Assembly: GCF_023502345.1 (NCBI RefSeq)
Contig: NZ_JAMFLX010000023.1
Coordinates: 1 to 64,000 of the forward strand
Length of the DNA: 64,000 bases
DNA from: Parendozoicomonas callyspongiae
GTDB taxonomy: Bacteria > Pseudomonadota > Gammaproteobacteria > Pseudomonadales > Endozoicomonadaceae
Direction: 5' to 3'
A model generated the notes under the pieces. It ran no database searches. It was given only the letters and a program-made list of their open reading frames with translations, and was not told the origin of the DNA. Within the stretch, counting starts at the first letter, position 1. The number at the start of each line of letters is the position of its first letter. Of the stretch, positions 53,591-63,156 are shown in pieces. A program made the translations under genes and the position numbers.

Positions 53591-54623
53591 AAGCTTCACC
53601 TTCCATCTGCTCTATGGTGCTTTCAACAGCCACTGGGCAAGCCACAAAATGTCGTTGACTGAGATGGGGCAAAACCTCAAGTGGCGGGCGGAATTTACTG
53701 CAGAATGTTTGTGCTACAGGGCAGCGTTCGACAAAACGGCATCCAGGAAGCAGGCTGGATTGATCTGGTGGTGAGCCGGTAATACCTGCAGGGCCTGAAG
53801 CATTTTCACCTCGTTTGCTGCGCAGGTCAGGTACCGACGACAGTAGCCCTTTGGTGTAAGGGTGTACCGGACGCGTTAACACATCTTCCATGGTGCCGTA
53901 TTCAGCTATACGACCGGCATAGAGTACTGCAACCTGGTCGGCCATCTGGGCGACCACACTGATGTCGTGGGTAATCAGGATAATGGCGATATTTTCCCGG
54001 CACTGGATATCTTTCAGAAGCTCCAGAATCTGGGCCTGAACCGTAGCATCCAGAGCAGTGATCGGCTCATCGGCAATCAGGATTTTCGGGTTGCCCACCA
54101 GCGCCAGGGCAATCATAACCCGCTGCAGCATGCCTCCGGACATTTCATGGGGGTAGCGGTTGTATCGATCCTCGGGGTCAGGAATACCGGTACGTTGCAG
54201 CAGTTCAATAGCAATCTCCTTACCCTGCTGTTTGGAAACACCCCGCAGGCGAACTGCCTGGGATGCCAGCTGAGGGCCGACCTTTTTCATGGGATTCAGG
54301 GCGGAAATGGGATCCTGGAAAATAATTCCGAAATTCTCACCTCTCAGTTTGGCCAGTTCCCTGGCAGGTTTATTCAACAGATCCTGACCAGAGCATTGGG
54401 ACTGACCGCGAATGTCCACAGAGACCCCTTCTGGCAGCAGACCCAGTGGGCCAAGGGTCATAACTGTTTTACCTGAACCACTTTCGCCCACCACTGCCAG
54501 GATTTCTCCTGCATTGACTTCCAGGTTGACGCTATCCACGGCTCGCACAGAAACCTGTTCGGTATAAAGATCGATAACAAGATCTTTGACTTTGAAAAGA
54601 GGTTCTTTCTTTAGCTTGTTCAT
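53580..54623 (-). CDS. Nickel/peptide ABC importer ATPase (NikD/DppD type)
   Basis: This 347-residue ATPase has Walker A GESGSGKT, signature MSGGMLQRVMIAL, Walker B ILIADEPITALD and a C-terminal domain with the GCRFVERCPVAQTFC motif. The ATG overlaps the NikC-type stop by four bases. It pairs with the NikE-type ATPase as in all importers of this class. Confidence 0.92.
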   Translation of the reverse strand: MNKLKKEPLFKVKDLVIDLYTEQVSVRAVDSVNLEVNAGEILAVVGESGSGKTVMTLGPLGLLPEGVSVDIRGQSQCSGQDLLNKPARELAKLRGENFGIIFQDPISALNPMKKVGPQLASQAVRLRGVSKQQGKEIAIELLQRTGIPDPEDRYNRYPHEMSGGMLQRVMIALALVGNPKILIADEPITALDATVQAQILELLKDIQCRENIAIILITHDISVVAQMADQVAVLYAGRIAEYGTMEDVLTRPVHPYTKGLLSSVPDLRSKRGENASGPAGITGSPPDQSSLLPGCRFVERCPVAQTFCSKFRPPLEVLPHLSQRHFVACPVAVESTIEQMEGEAYEQ

Positions 54624-55525
54624 GCGCTGGCCTCCAGCTCAGAAATTCGGGCTTCTTCCTGTGCTCTCAGGCGCTTCAATATTTTCAGGTGGCGCTGGGT
54701 CAGTCCTCTCGGCACTTTCTTCAGGGCAAAGTGTTCACCCAGCAGGTTGAAACTGGAAACCACCAGAGTCAGGGCAAGGCCAGGGAGAACAACCAGGCGG
54801 GGGTACTGTTCGAGATAGTTCATACCATCAACCAGCATCTGCCCCCATTCCGGTGTTGGCGGTTCCACTCCAAGACCCAGAAAGCTAAGGGTTGCGATGG
54901 CAAGCACCAGGGCTCCGGCATCGGCGCTGGCATAAACCACAACCAGGGCCAGAACATGGGGAAGAATATGGCGTACAAAAATATGCAGATGGCTGGCACC
55001 CATAACCCGCGCTGCTTCAATATACGGCTGGTGCAGCTCAGATGTCACGACCGCCCGGCTCATACGGGCATAGTTGGCCCACCATGCCATGGTCAGTGCA
55101 GCGATCATTGACCAGTATCCGGGACCAATAATGCCGATAAATGCCAGGGCAACAACCAGGCTGGGCAGGCTGAGAATAATGTCGATGGCAGAGATTAGAA
55201 CCAACTCGGTTTTACCACCCACATAGCCTGCAAATGAACCAATGGTGACTCCGATAATCAGAGCCGCGATCAGAACAATTGACATGGCTACCAGGGAGAC
55301 CTGTGCACCAGTGATAATCCGGCTAAGCAGATCCCGCCCCAGATAATCCGTTCCCAGCCAGTGCTCCCAGCTGGAACCCTGCAGTACGGCTGAGTAGTTC
55401 TGGGTCGTCGGGTCATAGGGGCTGATCCACAGAGCGAATATGGCTATGGCAACAAACAGAAGTACAGGCGTCAGTACGGCCCAGGGCCATGTGGCAAGAG
55501 TTGAAAGACTGTGCTTGTTAAGCAT
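54620..55525 (-). CDS. Nickel/peptide ABC importer permease (NikC/DppC type)
   Basis: This 301-residue inner-membrane permease has about six hydrophobic segments, the typical HWLGTDYLGRDLLSRII motif of DppC/NikC and the EAA-loop-like IEAARVMGASHLHIFVRHILPH. The C-terminus extends by about 30 charged residues (LKILKRLRAQEEARISELEAS). It overlaps the NikB-type gene by eight bases. Confidence 0.92.
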   Translation of the reverse strand: MLNKHSLSTLATWPWAVLTPVLLFVAIAIFALWISPYDPTTQNYSAVLQGSSWEHWLGTDYLGRDLLSRIITGAQVSLVAMSIVLIAALIIGVTIGSFAGYVGGKTELVLISAIDIILSLPSLVVALAFIGIIGPGYWSMIAALTMAWWANYARMSRAVVTSELHQPYIEAARVMGASHLHIFVRHILPHVLALVVVYASADAGALVLAIATLSFLGLGVEPPTPEWGQMLVDGMNYLEQYPRLVVLPGLALTLVVSSFNLLGEHFALKKVPRGLTQRHLKILKRLRAQEEARISELEASA

Positions 55526-56459
55526 TGCTCTGCCTCCGGATACGTGGGTCGATTAACAGACAGATAATATCGACGAACAGATTGACAAAAACGAAGAACA
55601 TGATGAAAGACAGCAGGGTTGCCTGCATGGAGATAAAGTCCCTGAATCTGATGGCTTCAATAAAAAAGGCGCCGATTCCTTTCATGGCGAATACAGTCTC
55701 CACCACAATGGAGCCAATAATCATAAGGGTGAACTGGGCTCCAAAGGTGGTCAGATAAGGCACGGCAATATTGGGCAGTGCTTCCCGTGTCAGTACGCCC
55801 AGGCGGGTATACCCCATGGCAAAACCGGTGGTCGCAAAGGGGCGTGACATGATTTCCTGCAGATTGACCCGTACCACCCGACTCAACACTGAGCAGGGGA
55901 AGAGAGCGATGGTCAGACAGGGCATAATCCAGGAAGCCGCACTGCTACCGGCAAAAGCCGGTAGCCAGCCAAGAGTCACTGAAAACAGCATTACCAGCAG
56001 AGCTGCCACAAAAAAGTTTGGGGTTGAAGCGCCTGCCAGGGATAAAGCCCTGAGCAGTGAGTCGATTTTGCCGCCGTTACTGATAGCCCCCAGCATGCCA
56101 ATAGTCAGTGACATAATCAGAGCTATTGCCCCGCCACATACCAGAAGCAGGCCTGTGACCGGAGCACGTTCGGCAAACTCTTCCAAAATCGGTTTGCCGG
56201 TGCGCAGTGATCCCCCGAAGTCACCAGCAACCGAATCTGACAGCCAGCGGCCATAGCGAACCGGCAGTGGATCATTCAGACCAAGATCATCGGCAATACT
56301 TTGTACCAGTTCCGCTGAAGCTGAAGGTCCTGCCGTGCGCTCGGCGATCAGGGCGGCAACATTGCCGGGAGCAGCTGCAATCAGGGCAAAGGTCAGTGCC
56401 GAAGCCGCAAGAATCATGGCCAGCGCAAGCAGAGTGCGCCGGGCAATAAGAGTTAACAT
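55518..56459 (-). CDS. Nickel/peptide ABC importer permease (NikB/DppB type)
   Basis: This 313-residue permease has an N-terminal membrane helix followed by a periplasmic loop with the typical NDPLPVRYGRWL motif, then five more hydrophobic segments and the EAA-like TRLGVLTREALPNIAVPYL. It follows the binding-protein gene by 17 bases. Confidence 0.92.
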   Translation of the reverse strand: MLTLIARRTLLALAMILAASALTFALIAAAPGNVAALIAERTAGPSASAELVQSIADDLGLNDPLPVRYGRWLSDSVAGDFGGSLRTGKPILEEFAERAPVTGLLLVCGGAIALIMSLTIGMLGAISNGGKIDSLLRALSLAGASTPNFFVAALLVMLFSVTLGWLPAFAGSSAASWIMPCLTIALFPCSVLSRVVRVNLQEIMSRPFATTGFAMGYTRLGVLTREALPNIAVPYLTTFGAQFTLMIIGSIVVETVFAMKGIGAFFIEAIRFRDFISMQATLLSFIMFFVFVNLFVDIICLLIDPRIRRQSNA

Positions 56460-56476
56460 GTGATTTCAGCTCCGGA

Positions 56477-58048
56477 TCAGTCCGATAAAGTCACGTCGGA
56501 ACCTAGCATCTGGTAATCAGTTGCGGGCAGGGTGAAACTGCCAACACGACGATTATGTGCCCAGAGTCGTTTAGGTGAGACCAGGGGGCTGACTGCCATA
56601 TTTTCTGATAGCCAGTTATAGATAGCCTGCATCTTCTCTTCGCGGGCTGCGCCCTGGGCATTCAGTGCGGCTCGAACCACAGGATCCAGCTCTGGAGACA
56701 TATAGATTTTGCCATCCGGTCCGCTGTCTACATCCGAGAGCAACAGGTTGGCGAGGGTGCCGTGAGGATCGTAGGGGGCACCGTAGGTAGCCATAAAGGT
56801 CAGGTCATACTGGAATACCGGGCGGCGGTCATGAATGGTGGCATTGTCAACGGACGACACCCGCACCTTGATACCTGTTTCAGATAGTTGTCCCTGAATC
56901 ATTTCAGCCAGACGGCGGGAGCCTGGCAGGGCCTCTTCGGACACCATCAGTTCCAGCTCCAGAGCTTTGCCATCTTTGATCCAGCTGTTACCGCTTCGGG
57001 TCCAGCCGGCCTGTTCCAGTTTGGTGCGGGCAGCCTGGATATCACGCTGGGGCAGGGGATTACGGTTGCCGCTATAGGGAATCACCTTTGGAAACAGGTT
57101 GGCAGTCGCTGTGGCATAGCCTTCATAAATAATGGCGACTATGGCATTGCGTTCCAGGCTCAGATCAATGGCTTCACGAACACTCTTGTCCTGCAGCAGG
57201 GGAGATTTTGGTGAGTAAGTCAGCAGAATTGAAGTCGTTCCAGGCTCGGCAACAACGGCAACATTCGGGTCACGCTGCATGCTTCGGGCTCGGCGAGGGG
57301 AGAGGGGGGACGCCCAGTCGCCACCAATAATATCCAGGTCACCGGAGCGCAGACCATTGGAGCGGGCCAGCTCATCGGGGACAACTTTTAGCTCCATATT
57401 GGCGAAAGATGGTGTGTTGCCCCAGTAATTTTTATTGCGGGTAAGAAGAGTGCGGCTGTTATTGTTTTCAGTGACAACCCACGGGCCTGTTCCTATGGGA
57501 GCTGTTTGATTTCCGCGGGCATCTACAGCCTTGGGCGACAGGAATCGAACAGGGCGGATAATCGTCAGTTCGTAGAGTGCTGCAGGAACCGGCTTGGACA
57601 GGTTGATAACCAGATCATATTGCCCATTGGTTTCGATGCTCTTCATGGCATCGGAAATGCCAATCCATGAGAACTCCGGTTTCCCCATCCAGCGCTCCAG
57701 GTTCCATTTGGCAGTCTGGGCATCGAAGGGAGAACCATCACTGAAGGTGACATTTTTTCGCAGCTTGAATGACAGGGTCAGACCATCATCAGAGGTGATC
57801 CAGGACGTTGCCAGAGCCGGTTGCAGCTGACCGTCGGTACCATAACGAATTAAGGGTTCGAAAATCAGTGAGTATGTACTCAAGGCAGAGACATTCTGCA
57901 ACAGATCAAGATTCCCGGTTTCCTGTTTGATAGCAATTCTGAGAGTCTGGTTTTCCTGAGCGGAAGAAGTGATCGGGATAGTCGTGGCGAGAGTGGTAAA
58001 AAGAAGTGTGCTGAGAATAAAAACTGTACGACGGAACTTGTTTAACAT
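56477..58048 (-). CDS. Periplasmic binding protein, NikA/CntA-like
   Basis: This roughly 523-residue SBP family 5 protein has a signal peptide (MLNKFRRTVFILSTLLFTTLATT...SSAQ). IKQETGNLDLLQN, RPVRFLSPKA, APIGTGPWVV and GAPYDPHGTL closely follow E. coli NikA as I remember it, which favours a nickel or metallophore complex over plain peptides. Where NikA has a nickel-contacting His just before the TWGAPYDPH motif, this protein has Met. Start: the ATG at 58048 gives a proper signal peptide; the frame stays open for 23 more codons upstream. It heads the operon. Confidence 0.88.
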   Translation of the reverse strand: MLNKFRRTVFILSTLLFTTLATTIPITSSAQENQTLRIAIKQETGNLDLLQNVSALSTYSLIFEPLIRYGTDGQLQPALATSWITSDDGLTLSFKLRKNVTFSDGSPFDAQTAKWNLERWMGKPEFSWIGISDAMKSIETNGQYDLVINLSKPVPAALYELTIIRPVRFLSPKAVDARGNQTAPIGTGPWVVTENNNSRTLLTRNKNYWGNTPSFANMELKVVPDELARSNGLRSGDLDIIGGDWASPLSPRRARSMQRDPNVAVVAEPGTTSILLTYSPKSPLLQDKSVREAIDLSLERNAIVAIIYEGYATATANLFPKVIPYSGNRNPLPQRDIQAARTKLEQAGWTRSGNSWIKDGKALELELMVSEEALPGSRRLAEMIQGQLSETGIKVRVSSVDNATIHDRRPVFQYDLTFMATYGAPYDPHGTLANLLLSDVDSGPDGKIYMSPELDPVVRAALNAQGAAREEKMQAIYNWLSENMAVSPLVSPKRLWAHNRRVGSFTLPATDYQMLGSDVTLSD

Positions 58049-58206
58049 TTCGACTCTAAACCTGATACTTGTTGAAACCATAGAAAACTGCTGAAGGTGA
58101 TACCGGCTGAATGACAATGGTGATGATGGACGTCATGGTGCAGATGCATGGTCTTGCTCTCAGTGCTGAGGAAAGGTGCCCGCCATTCTATGGTGAGAAT
58201 TTTTAT
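58049..58206. promoter_or_regulatory. Leader/promoter region of the importer operon
   Basis: This is the stretch between the binding-protein start and the candidate operator. It has no convincing coding content. The promoter of the leftward importer operon should lie here. Confidence 0.45.
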
Positions 58207-58229
58207 CAGTTAAATTGAATGTTCTGTTT
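58207..58229 (+). promoter_or_regulatory. Candidate LysR operator upstream of the importer operon
   Basis: The core GTTAAATTGAATGTTCTG matches the site at 51607-51629, with 20 of 23 positions identical over the full site. It lies about 160 bases before the binding-protein ATG. The occurrence of this long match only at the two promoters flanking the LysR-linked locus supports a shared regulator. Confidence 0.65.
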
Positions 58230-58609
58230 CTATCTATCAGTAAAATCGATTGATGGTGTGTAAAACCGTCAGCTTATCTTCGTGGATGTGCTGAATTGCG
58301 GAATATGGCTGTTCGTTGGGTTCCTGGCTGAATTTATTGAGATTAATTCTGCAGTATGGGTGGATTTTACTGGGGTTTCTGCAGAGAATGGCTGAATTCC
58401 CCGAAAATAAAATGGGATGAGGCCTGTACAGTAGGGAAGATTGGCAGCAACTGTATTCGACCAGGATAAGAATTACGGGATAACAACAAAATCTGCTGCA
58501 GGTTAGGATAAATATTGCGGCAGTGGAGAACTGGCTAATCAAGCAGTCATGAGCTGAGAAATGCATTGAAAGTGAATGTGTTTCCTTGGGTAAACAGGTT
58601 TTAATAATT
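58230..58609. other. Spacer before pheA
   Basis: This stretch holds the pheA promoter. I looked for a Phe-rich leader peptide with an attenuator and saw none. No gene was recognised. Confidence 0.4.
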
Positions 58610-59722
58610 ATGAGTGAACAGGATAAAAAACCTCTGGATGGCCTGCGAGACAGAATTGATCAGTTGGATACATCCATTCTGAAGTTGATCAGCGAACGTG
58701 CTGAAGTGGCCAAGCAGGTTGCCACAGTAAAACAGGCTTCCGGAGGGGATGCTGTGTTTTATCGCCCTGAGCGGGAAGCCCAGGTACTGCGAAAAATAAT
58801 GGATAAAAACGATGGGCCTCTGGATGATGAAGAGATGGCCCGTCTGTTTCGGGAAATTATGTCGGCCTGTCTGGCTCTTGAGCAGCCGGTCAGGGTTGCA
58901 TTTCTTGGCCCGGAAGGAACCTTTACCCAGCAGGCTGCACTGAAACACTTTGGTAAATCAGCTGTAACCGTACCTATGGCGGCAATTGATGAAGTCTTCC
59001 GGGAGGTGGAAGCCGGAGCCATGCAATATGGTGTGGTTCCTGTTGAAAACTCCTCGGAAGGTGTTGTCAATCACACTCTGGATTCTTTTGTGAACTCTTC
59101 GCTGCAAATCTGCGGTGAAGTGGTGTTGCGTATTCATCATCATCTTATGTGCGCGGAGCAGACCCGCCGGGACAAGATTACCCGGGTTTATTCCCATGCC
59201 CAGTCTCTGGCCCAGTGTCGTAAGTGGCTGGATTCCCATTGGCCTATGGTGGAGAAAGTTGCTGTGACCAGTAATGCTGAAGCTGCCCGCCGGGTTAAGA
59301 GTGAGTGGAACTCTGCCGCCATTGCCGGTGATATGGCGATGGAGCTTTACGGATTGGAGAAAATTGCCGAGAAAATCGAGGATGAGCCGGATAATTCCAC
59401 CCGCTTTCTGATTATTGGTAATCAGCAGGTTCCATCCAGTGGGACCAGCAATAACAAAGGCGCAGATAAAACGTCCATTGTCGTTTCCATGCGCAATAAG
59501 CCGGGCAGCCTGCACCGTCTTCTGGCACCTTTCCATTGTTATGATATCGACCTGACCCGAATCGAAACCCGGCCTTCCCGCAGTGGTGTCTGGAACTATG
59601 TGTTCTTTATCGATTTCACCGGGCACCGTGATGATCCAAAGGTGCAGTATGTTTTGCGGGAAGTGGAGAGCTTTGCTTCAGAATTAAAAATACTGGGGTC
59701 TTACCCGAAAGGTGTCCTGTAA
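58610..59722 (+). CDS. pheA: PheA, bifunctional chorismate mutase/prephenate dehydratase
   Basis: This 370-residue P-protein of phenylalanine synthesis has an N-terminal AroQ chorismate mutase (about 1-90: LRDRIDQLDTSILKLISERAEVAKQVA), prephenate dehydratase (about 95-275: FLGPEGTFTQQAA, VPVENSSEGVVNHTLD, DNSTRF) and a C-terminal ACT domain (about 290-370, IETRP where the usual motif is ESRP). The ATG at 58610 gives the usual MSEQ start; the frame is open from a TTG at 58586. hisC follows after 25 bases. Confidence 0.96.
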   Translation: MSEQDKKPLDGLRDRIDQLDTSILKLISERAEVAKQVATVKQASGGDAVFYRPEREAQVLRKIMDKNDGPLDDEEMARLFREIMSACLALEQPVRVAFLGPEGTFTQQAALKHFGKSAVTVPMAAIDEVFREVEAGAMQYGVVPVENSSEGVVNHTLDSFVNSSLQICGEVVLRIHHHLMCAEQTRRDKITRVYSHAQSLAQCRKWLDSHWPMVEKVAVTSNAEAARRVKSEWNSAAIAGDMAMELYGLEKIAEKIEDEPDNSTRFLIIGNQQVPSSGTSNNKGADKTSIVVSMRNKPGSLHRLLAPFHCYDIDLTRIETRPSRSGVWNYVFFIDFTGHRDDPKVQYVLREVESFASELKILGSYPKGVL

Positions 59723-59747
59723 AGGGTGAGAGAGTGGGAGAGAATGT

Positions 59748-60881
59748 GTGACCTGTGATTTTTTAACACTGGCCAATGCCGGTGTACAAAAGCTCCAGCC
59801 CTACCAGCCTGGCAAACCGGTTTCCGAGTTGGCCCGTGAGCTGGGGCTGGAAGAAGCCAGTATTGTCAAACTGGCCAGTAATGAAAACCCTCTTGGGCCA
59901 TCGCCGGTGGTTCTTGACGCTATTCGTGCTGAGTTTAATGATCTTACCCGTTATCCGGATGGCAGCGGTTATCAGCTGAAACAGACTCTGGCCAGAAAAC
60001 TGGGTGTAGAGCCCGAAACCATCACTCTTGGCAATGGTTCAAATGATGTTCTTGATCTGCTGGTGCGAGCCTGGGTAGCGCCGGGCGATGAGGTGATCTT
60101 TTCCGAACATGCTTTCGCGGTGTATCCGATTTCGACTTTGGCCGCCAGCGGTGTACCTGTTCAGGTTCCGGCGGTTGATTACGGGCATGACCTGGATGCC
60201 ATGGCTACAGCGGTGACCGATAAAACCCGGATTATCTTTATTGCCAATCCCAATAATCCAACCGGAACCTGGTTGCTCCATTCCGCGATAGATGCGTTTT
60301 TAGCAAAAATTCCGGAACACGTGCTTGTGGTTCTGGATGAAGCCTATTGCGAATATATTGAAGAACCGGAATATCCCAATGGTTTGCAGTGGCTTAATCA
60401 ATATCCGAACCTGGTTGTGACCCGAACCTTTTCAAAAATATACGGGCTGGCTGGTTTGCGAATTGGTTTCAGTGTTTCCAGTCAGGAAATTGCCGGTGTG
60501 CTGAACCGGGTGCGCCAGCCTTTCAATGTTAACAGCCTGGCTCTGGCTGCCGCTGAAAAAGCGCTCGATGATGATGAGTATGTAAAGCGCAGTCGCGACC
60601 TGAACCGCAAGGGTCTGGCTGACCTTGAGCAGGGGTTGAAGGCGCTTGGCCTGGACTTTATTCCGTCTCTGGGGAACTTCATTACATTTGATACAGGCAG
60701 TTCCGGCGACAAGGTTTTTCAGGAATTATTGAAACTTGGAGTGATCGTTCGCCCGATTACCGGCTATGGTTTGCCCCGTCATTTAAGGGTGTCGGTGGGG
60801 ACTGAAAGTGAAAACCGCCGTTTTTTAGAAGCCCTGCCTGCTGCGCTGAAAAGTGCAGCAGGTGGCAGTGTAGTGAAGTAA
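59748..60881 (+). CDS. hisC: HisC-type histidinol-phosphate aminotransferase
   Basis: This 377-residue class I/II PLP aminotransferase has LASNENPLGPSP, LGNGSNDVLDLL, the NPNNPTG motif and the PLP Lys in RTFSKIYGLAGLRIGF. In the pheA-hisC-tyrA context it may act mainly on aromatic keto acids, as proposed for Pseudomonas HisC2. The start codon is GTG at 59748 after GGGAGAG. It is followed by the tyrA-aroA fusion after four bases, so the block is one operon. Confidence 0.94.
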   Translation: MTCDFLTLANAGVQKLQPYQPGKPVSELARELGLEEASIVKLASNENPLGPSPVVLDAIRAEFNDLTRYPDGSGYQLKQTLARKLGVEPETITLGNGSNDVLDLLVRAWVAPGDEVIFSEHAFAVYPISTLAASGVPVQVPAVDYGHDLDAMATAVTDKTRIIFIANPNNPTGTWLLHSAIDAFLAKIPEHVLVVLDEAYCEYIEEPEYPNGLQWLNQYPNLVVTRTFSKIYGLAGLRIGFSVSSQEIAGVLNRVRQPFNVNSLALAAAEKALDDDEYVKRSRDLNRKGLADLEQGLKALGLDFIPSLGNFITFDTGSSGDKVFQELLKLGVIVRPITGYGLPRHLRVSVGTESENRRFLEALPAALKSAAGGSVVK

Positions 60882-60885
60882 GCCA

Positions 60886-63156
60886 GTGAGCACTATTCAT
60901 CGAAGTATTAAGGGCCAGTCAAGCTGGCCGGTTTTATCGCGCACCAGAATTCTTGTTGTCGGCCTGGGTTTAATTGGAGGTTCTCTGGCTTCGGCACTGG
61001 TATCCCGGCGAGTGTGTCAGGAGGTACTGGCCTGGGATCAGGATGAGCAGTCCCTGGTTCTGGCAAAAGAGCGGGGGATCATTGACCGCAGTGTGACTTC
61101 TCTCGAAGAAGGGATTTCCCTGGCGGATATTGTTGTGCTGGCTGTTCCTGTGCTGGCAATGTCGTCCACGGTGGAACAGCTTGCTGCGCTTGATCTGGCC
61201 GGAAAGGTTATTACCGATGTTGGCAGCAGTAAAAAAGATGTCGTTGCTGCCGCCCGTGATCATCTTGGCCATGTGCTTGAAGGCTTTGTGCCTGGGCACC
61301 CAATTGCGGGATCAGAGAAAAGTGGTGTGACAGCTGCCCGTGCTGACCTGTATGAAGCCCATAAAGTGATCGTCACCCCCCTGCCGGGAAATGCCTCTGG
61401 TGCCAGCCGTCTGGTGCGTGAGATGTGGGAGCGGGTGGGGGCAACTGTACTTGAGATGGATGTCGTCCATCATGATGAAGTGTTGGCGCGCACCAGTCAT
61501 CTTCCCCACCTGCTGGCTTTTTCACTGGTTGATACGCTGGCCGGAGACCAGGATAACCAGGAGATCTTCCGCTATGCCGCTGGTGGTTTTCGGGACTTTA
61601 CCCGTATAGCCGCCAGTGACCCGATCATGTGGCATGATGTTTTTGTCGCTAACCGTGATGCGGTTCTGTCAGCTCTGGATGAGTTCAGGAGTGGGCTCGA
61701 CCAGATGCGTGAAGCCGTCGATAAGGGTGACAGCCAGTCCATGCTGGGTATTATTACCCGTGCCAAGTCAGCCCGTGAGCATTTTTCCAGAATTCTTGAG
61801 AATCAGTCTTACCTGAGAACTATGAGCAGCAATTCCATTTCTTATACTGCCCGCGCTGGTGGGCCTGTGACTGGTACCTTGCGGGTACCAGGTGATAAAT
61901 CCATTTCCCACCGTTCCATTATGTTGGGTGCCCTGGCTAATGGAGTGACTGAGGTAACCGGTTTCCTTGAAGGTGAAGATGCCCTGGCAACCCTGCAGGC
62001 ATTTCGTGATATGGGGGTGGTTATTGAAGGCCCTCATGATGGCAAGGTAACCATTTATGGTGTTGGGCTGCACGGCCTGCAGGCACCTCCGGGGCCTCTG
62101 TATCTTGGTAATGCCGGAACGGCCATGCGCCTGATGTCCGGTTTAATGGCGGCGCAGTCCTTTGATGTCACCCTGACCGGTGATGAATCCCTGTCTGGTC
62201 GTCCCATGAATCGCGTGGTCAAGCCTCTTCAGAAAATGGGGGCGGTGATAGAAACGGCAGAAGGTGGACGTCCCCCGCTGGTTATTCGAGGCGGACAGAA
62301 GCTGGTTGGTATTGATTACGATATGCCAATGGCTTCCGCTCAGGTAAAATCCTGTCTTTTGCTTGCCGGACTTTACGCAGAGGGTGAAACCTCGGTGAAG
62401 GAACCCGGTATTACCCGTGATCATACGGAACGTATGTTGACCGGACTTGGATACAAACTTGCCACCAATGACGGACTTGTCAGTCTGAAAGGTGGTGGTG
62501 AGCTGGCAGCTGTTGATAGAATAGAGGTTCCCGCAGATATTTCGTCATCAGCCTTTTTCCTGGTGGCAGCCAGTATTTCACAAGGATCTGAGCTGCTGCT
62601 GACCCATGTGGGTATCAACCCGACCCGTACCGGTGTGTTGGATATTCTCCGATTGATGGGGGCTGATATCACCCTGGAAAATGCCCGGGAAGTGGGTGGT
62701 GAACCGGTTGCTGATATTCGGGTGCGATCCACTCAGTTGAAAGGGATTGAGATCCCCGAGCATCTGGTGCCTCTGGCAATTGATGAATTCCCCGTGCTTT
62801 TTGTGGCTGCTGCCTGTGCAGAAGGTGAAACCCTCCTGAAGGGAGCAGAAGAGCTGCGTGTGAAGGAGAGTGACCGCATACAATCAATGGCTGATGGGTT
62901 AAATGCTCTGGGTGTAAAGGCCGAGGCTCTCCCCGATGGTATGCGTGTGCCGGGTTGTACTGAGCAGTCTGTGTTCAGCGGCGGCACCGTTGACAGCCAT
63001 GGTGATCATCGTATTGCCATGGCGTTTGCCGTGGCGTCTTTACGCTGCGGTGGTGAGATAGAGATTCAGGATTGCGCCAACGTGGCGACGTCCTTCCCCA
63101 ACTTTGTTGATCTGGCTCACTCTGTAGGGCTGGATCTGAATGAAACGGAAAGCTAG
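60886..63156 (+). CDS. TyrA-AroA fusion: prephenate dehydrogenase and EPSP synthase
   Basis: This 756-residue fusion has an N-terminal prephenate/arogenate dehydrogenase (about 20-305: Rossmann motif [34 protein letters not shown]) and a C-terminal 3-phosphoshikimate 1-carboxyvinyltransferase (about 318-756: [57 protein letters not shown]). The same fusion occurs in Pseudomonas. It joins a shikimate-pathway step with the tyrosine branch. It starts with GTG at 60886, four bases after hisC. Its end overlaps cmk by 17 bases. Confidence 0.96.
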   Translation: MSTIHRSIKGQSSWPVLSRTRILVVGLGLIGGSLASALVSRRVCQEVLAWDQDEQSLVLAKERGIIDRSVTSLEEGISLADIVVLAVPVLAMSSTVEQLAALDLAGKVITDVGSSKKDVVAAARDHLGHVLEGFVPGHPIAGSEKSGVTAARADLYEAHKVIVTPLPGNASGASRLVREMWERVGATVLEMDVVHHDEVLARTSHLPHLLAFSLVDTLAGDQDNQEIFRYAAGGFRDFTRIAASDPIMWHDVFVANRDAVLSALDEFRSGLDQMREAVDKGDSQSMLGIITRAKSAREHFSRILENQSYLRTMSSNSISYTARAGGPVTGTLRVPGDKSISHRSIMLGALANGVTEVTGFLEGEDALATLQAFRDMGVVIEGPHDGKVTIYGVGLHGLQAPPGPLYLGNAGTAMRLMSGLMAAQSFDVTLTGDESLSGRPMNRVVKPLQKMGAVIETAEGGRPPLVIRGGQKLVGIDYDMPMASAQVKSCLLLAGLYAEGETSVKEPGITRDHTERMLTGLGYKLATNDGLVSLKGGGELAAVDRIEVPADISSSAFFLVAASISQGSELLLTHVGINPTRTGVLDILRLMGADITLENAREVGGEPVADIRVRSTQLKGIEIPEHLVPLAIDEFPVLFVAAACAEGETLLKGAEELRVKESDRIQSMADGLNALGVKAEALPDGMRVPGCTEQSVFSGGTVDSHGDHRIAMAFAVASLRCGGEIEIQDCANVATSFPNFVDLAHSVGLDLNETES

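Noticed and set aside
52634-58048. Plain oligopeptide (Opp/Dpp) uptake as the only reading
   Set aside because: The binding protein follows NikA-type motifs and the locus includes an NreB-like exporter, so a metal or metal-complex substrate is preferred; peptide uptake is not excluded.
58230-58609. Phe-dependent leader peptide and attenuator before pheA
   Set aside because: I found no short frame with a run of Phe codons and no clear terminator/antiterminator pair.
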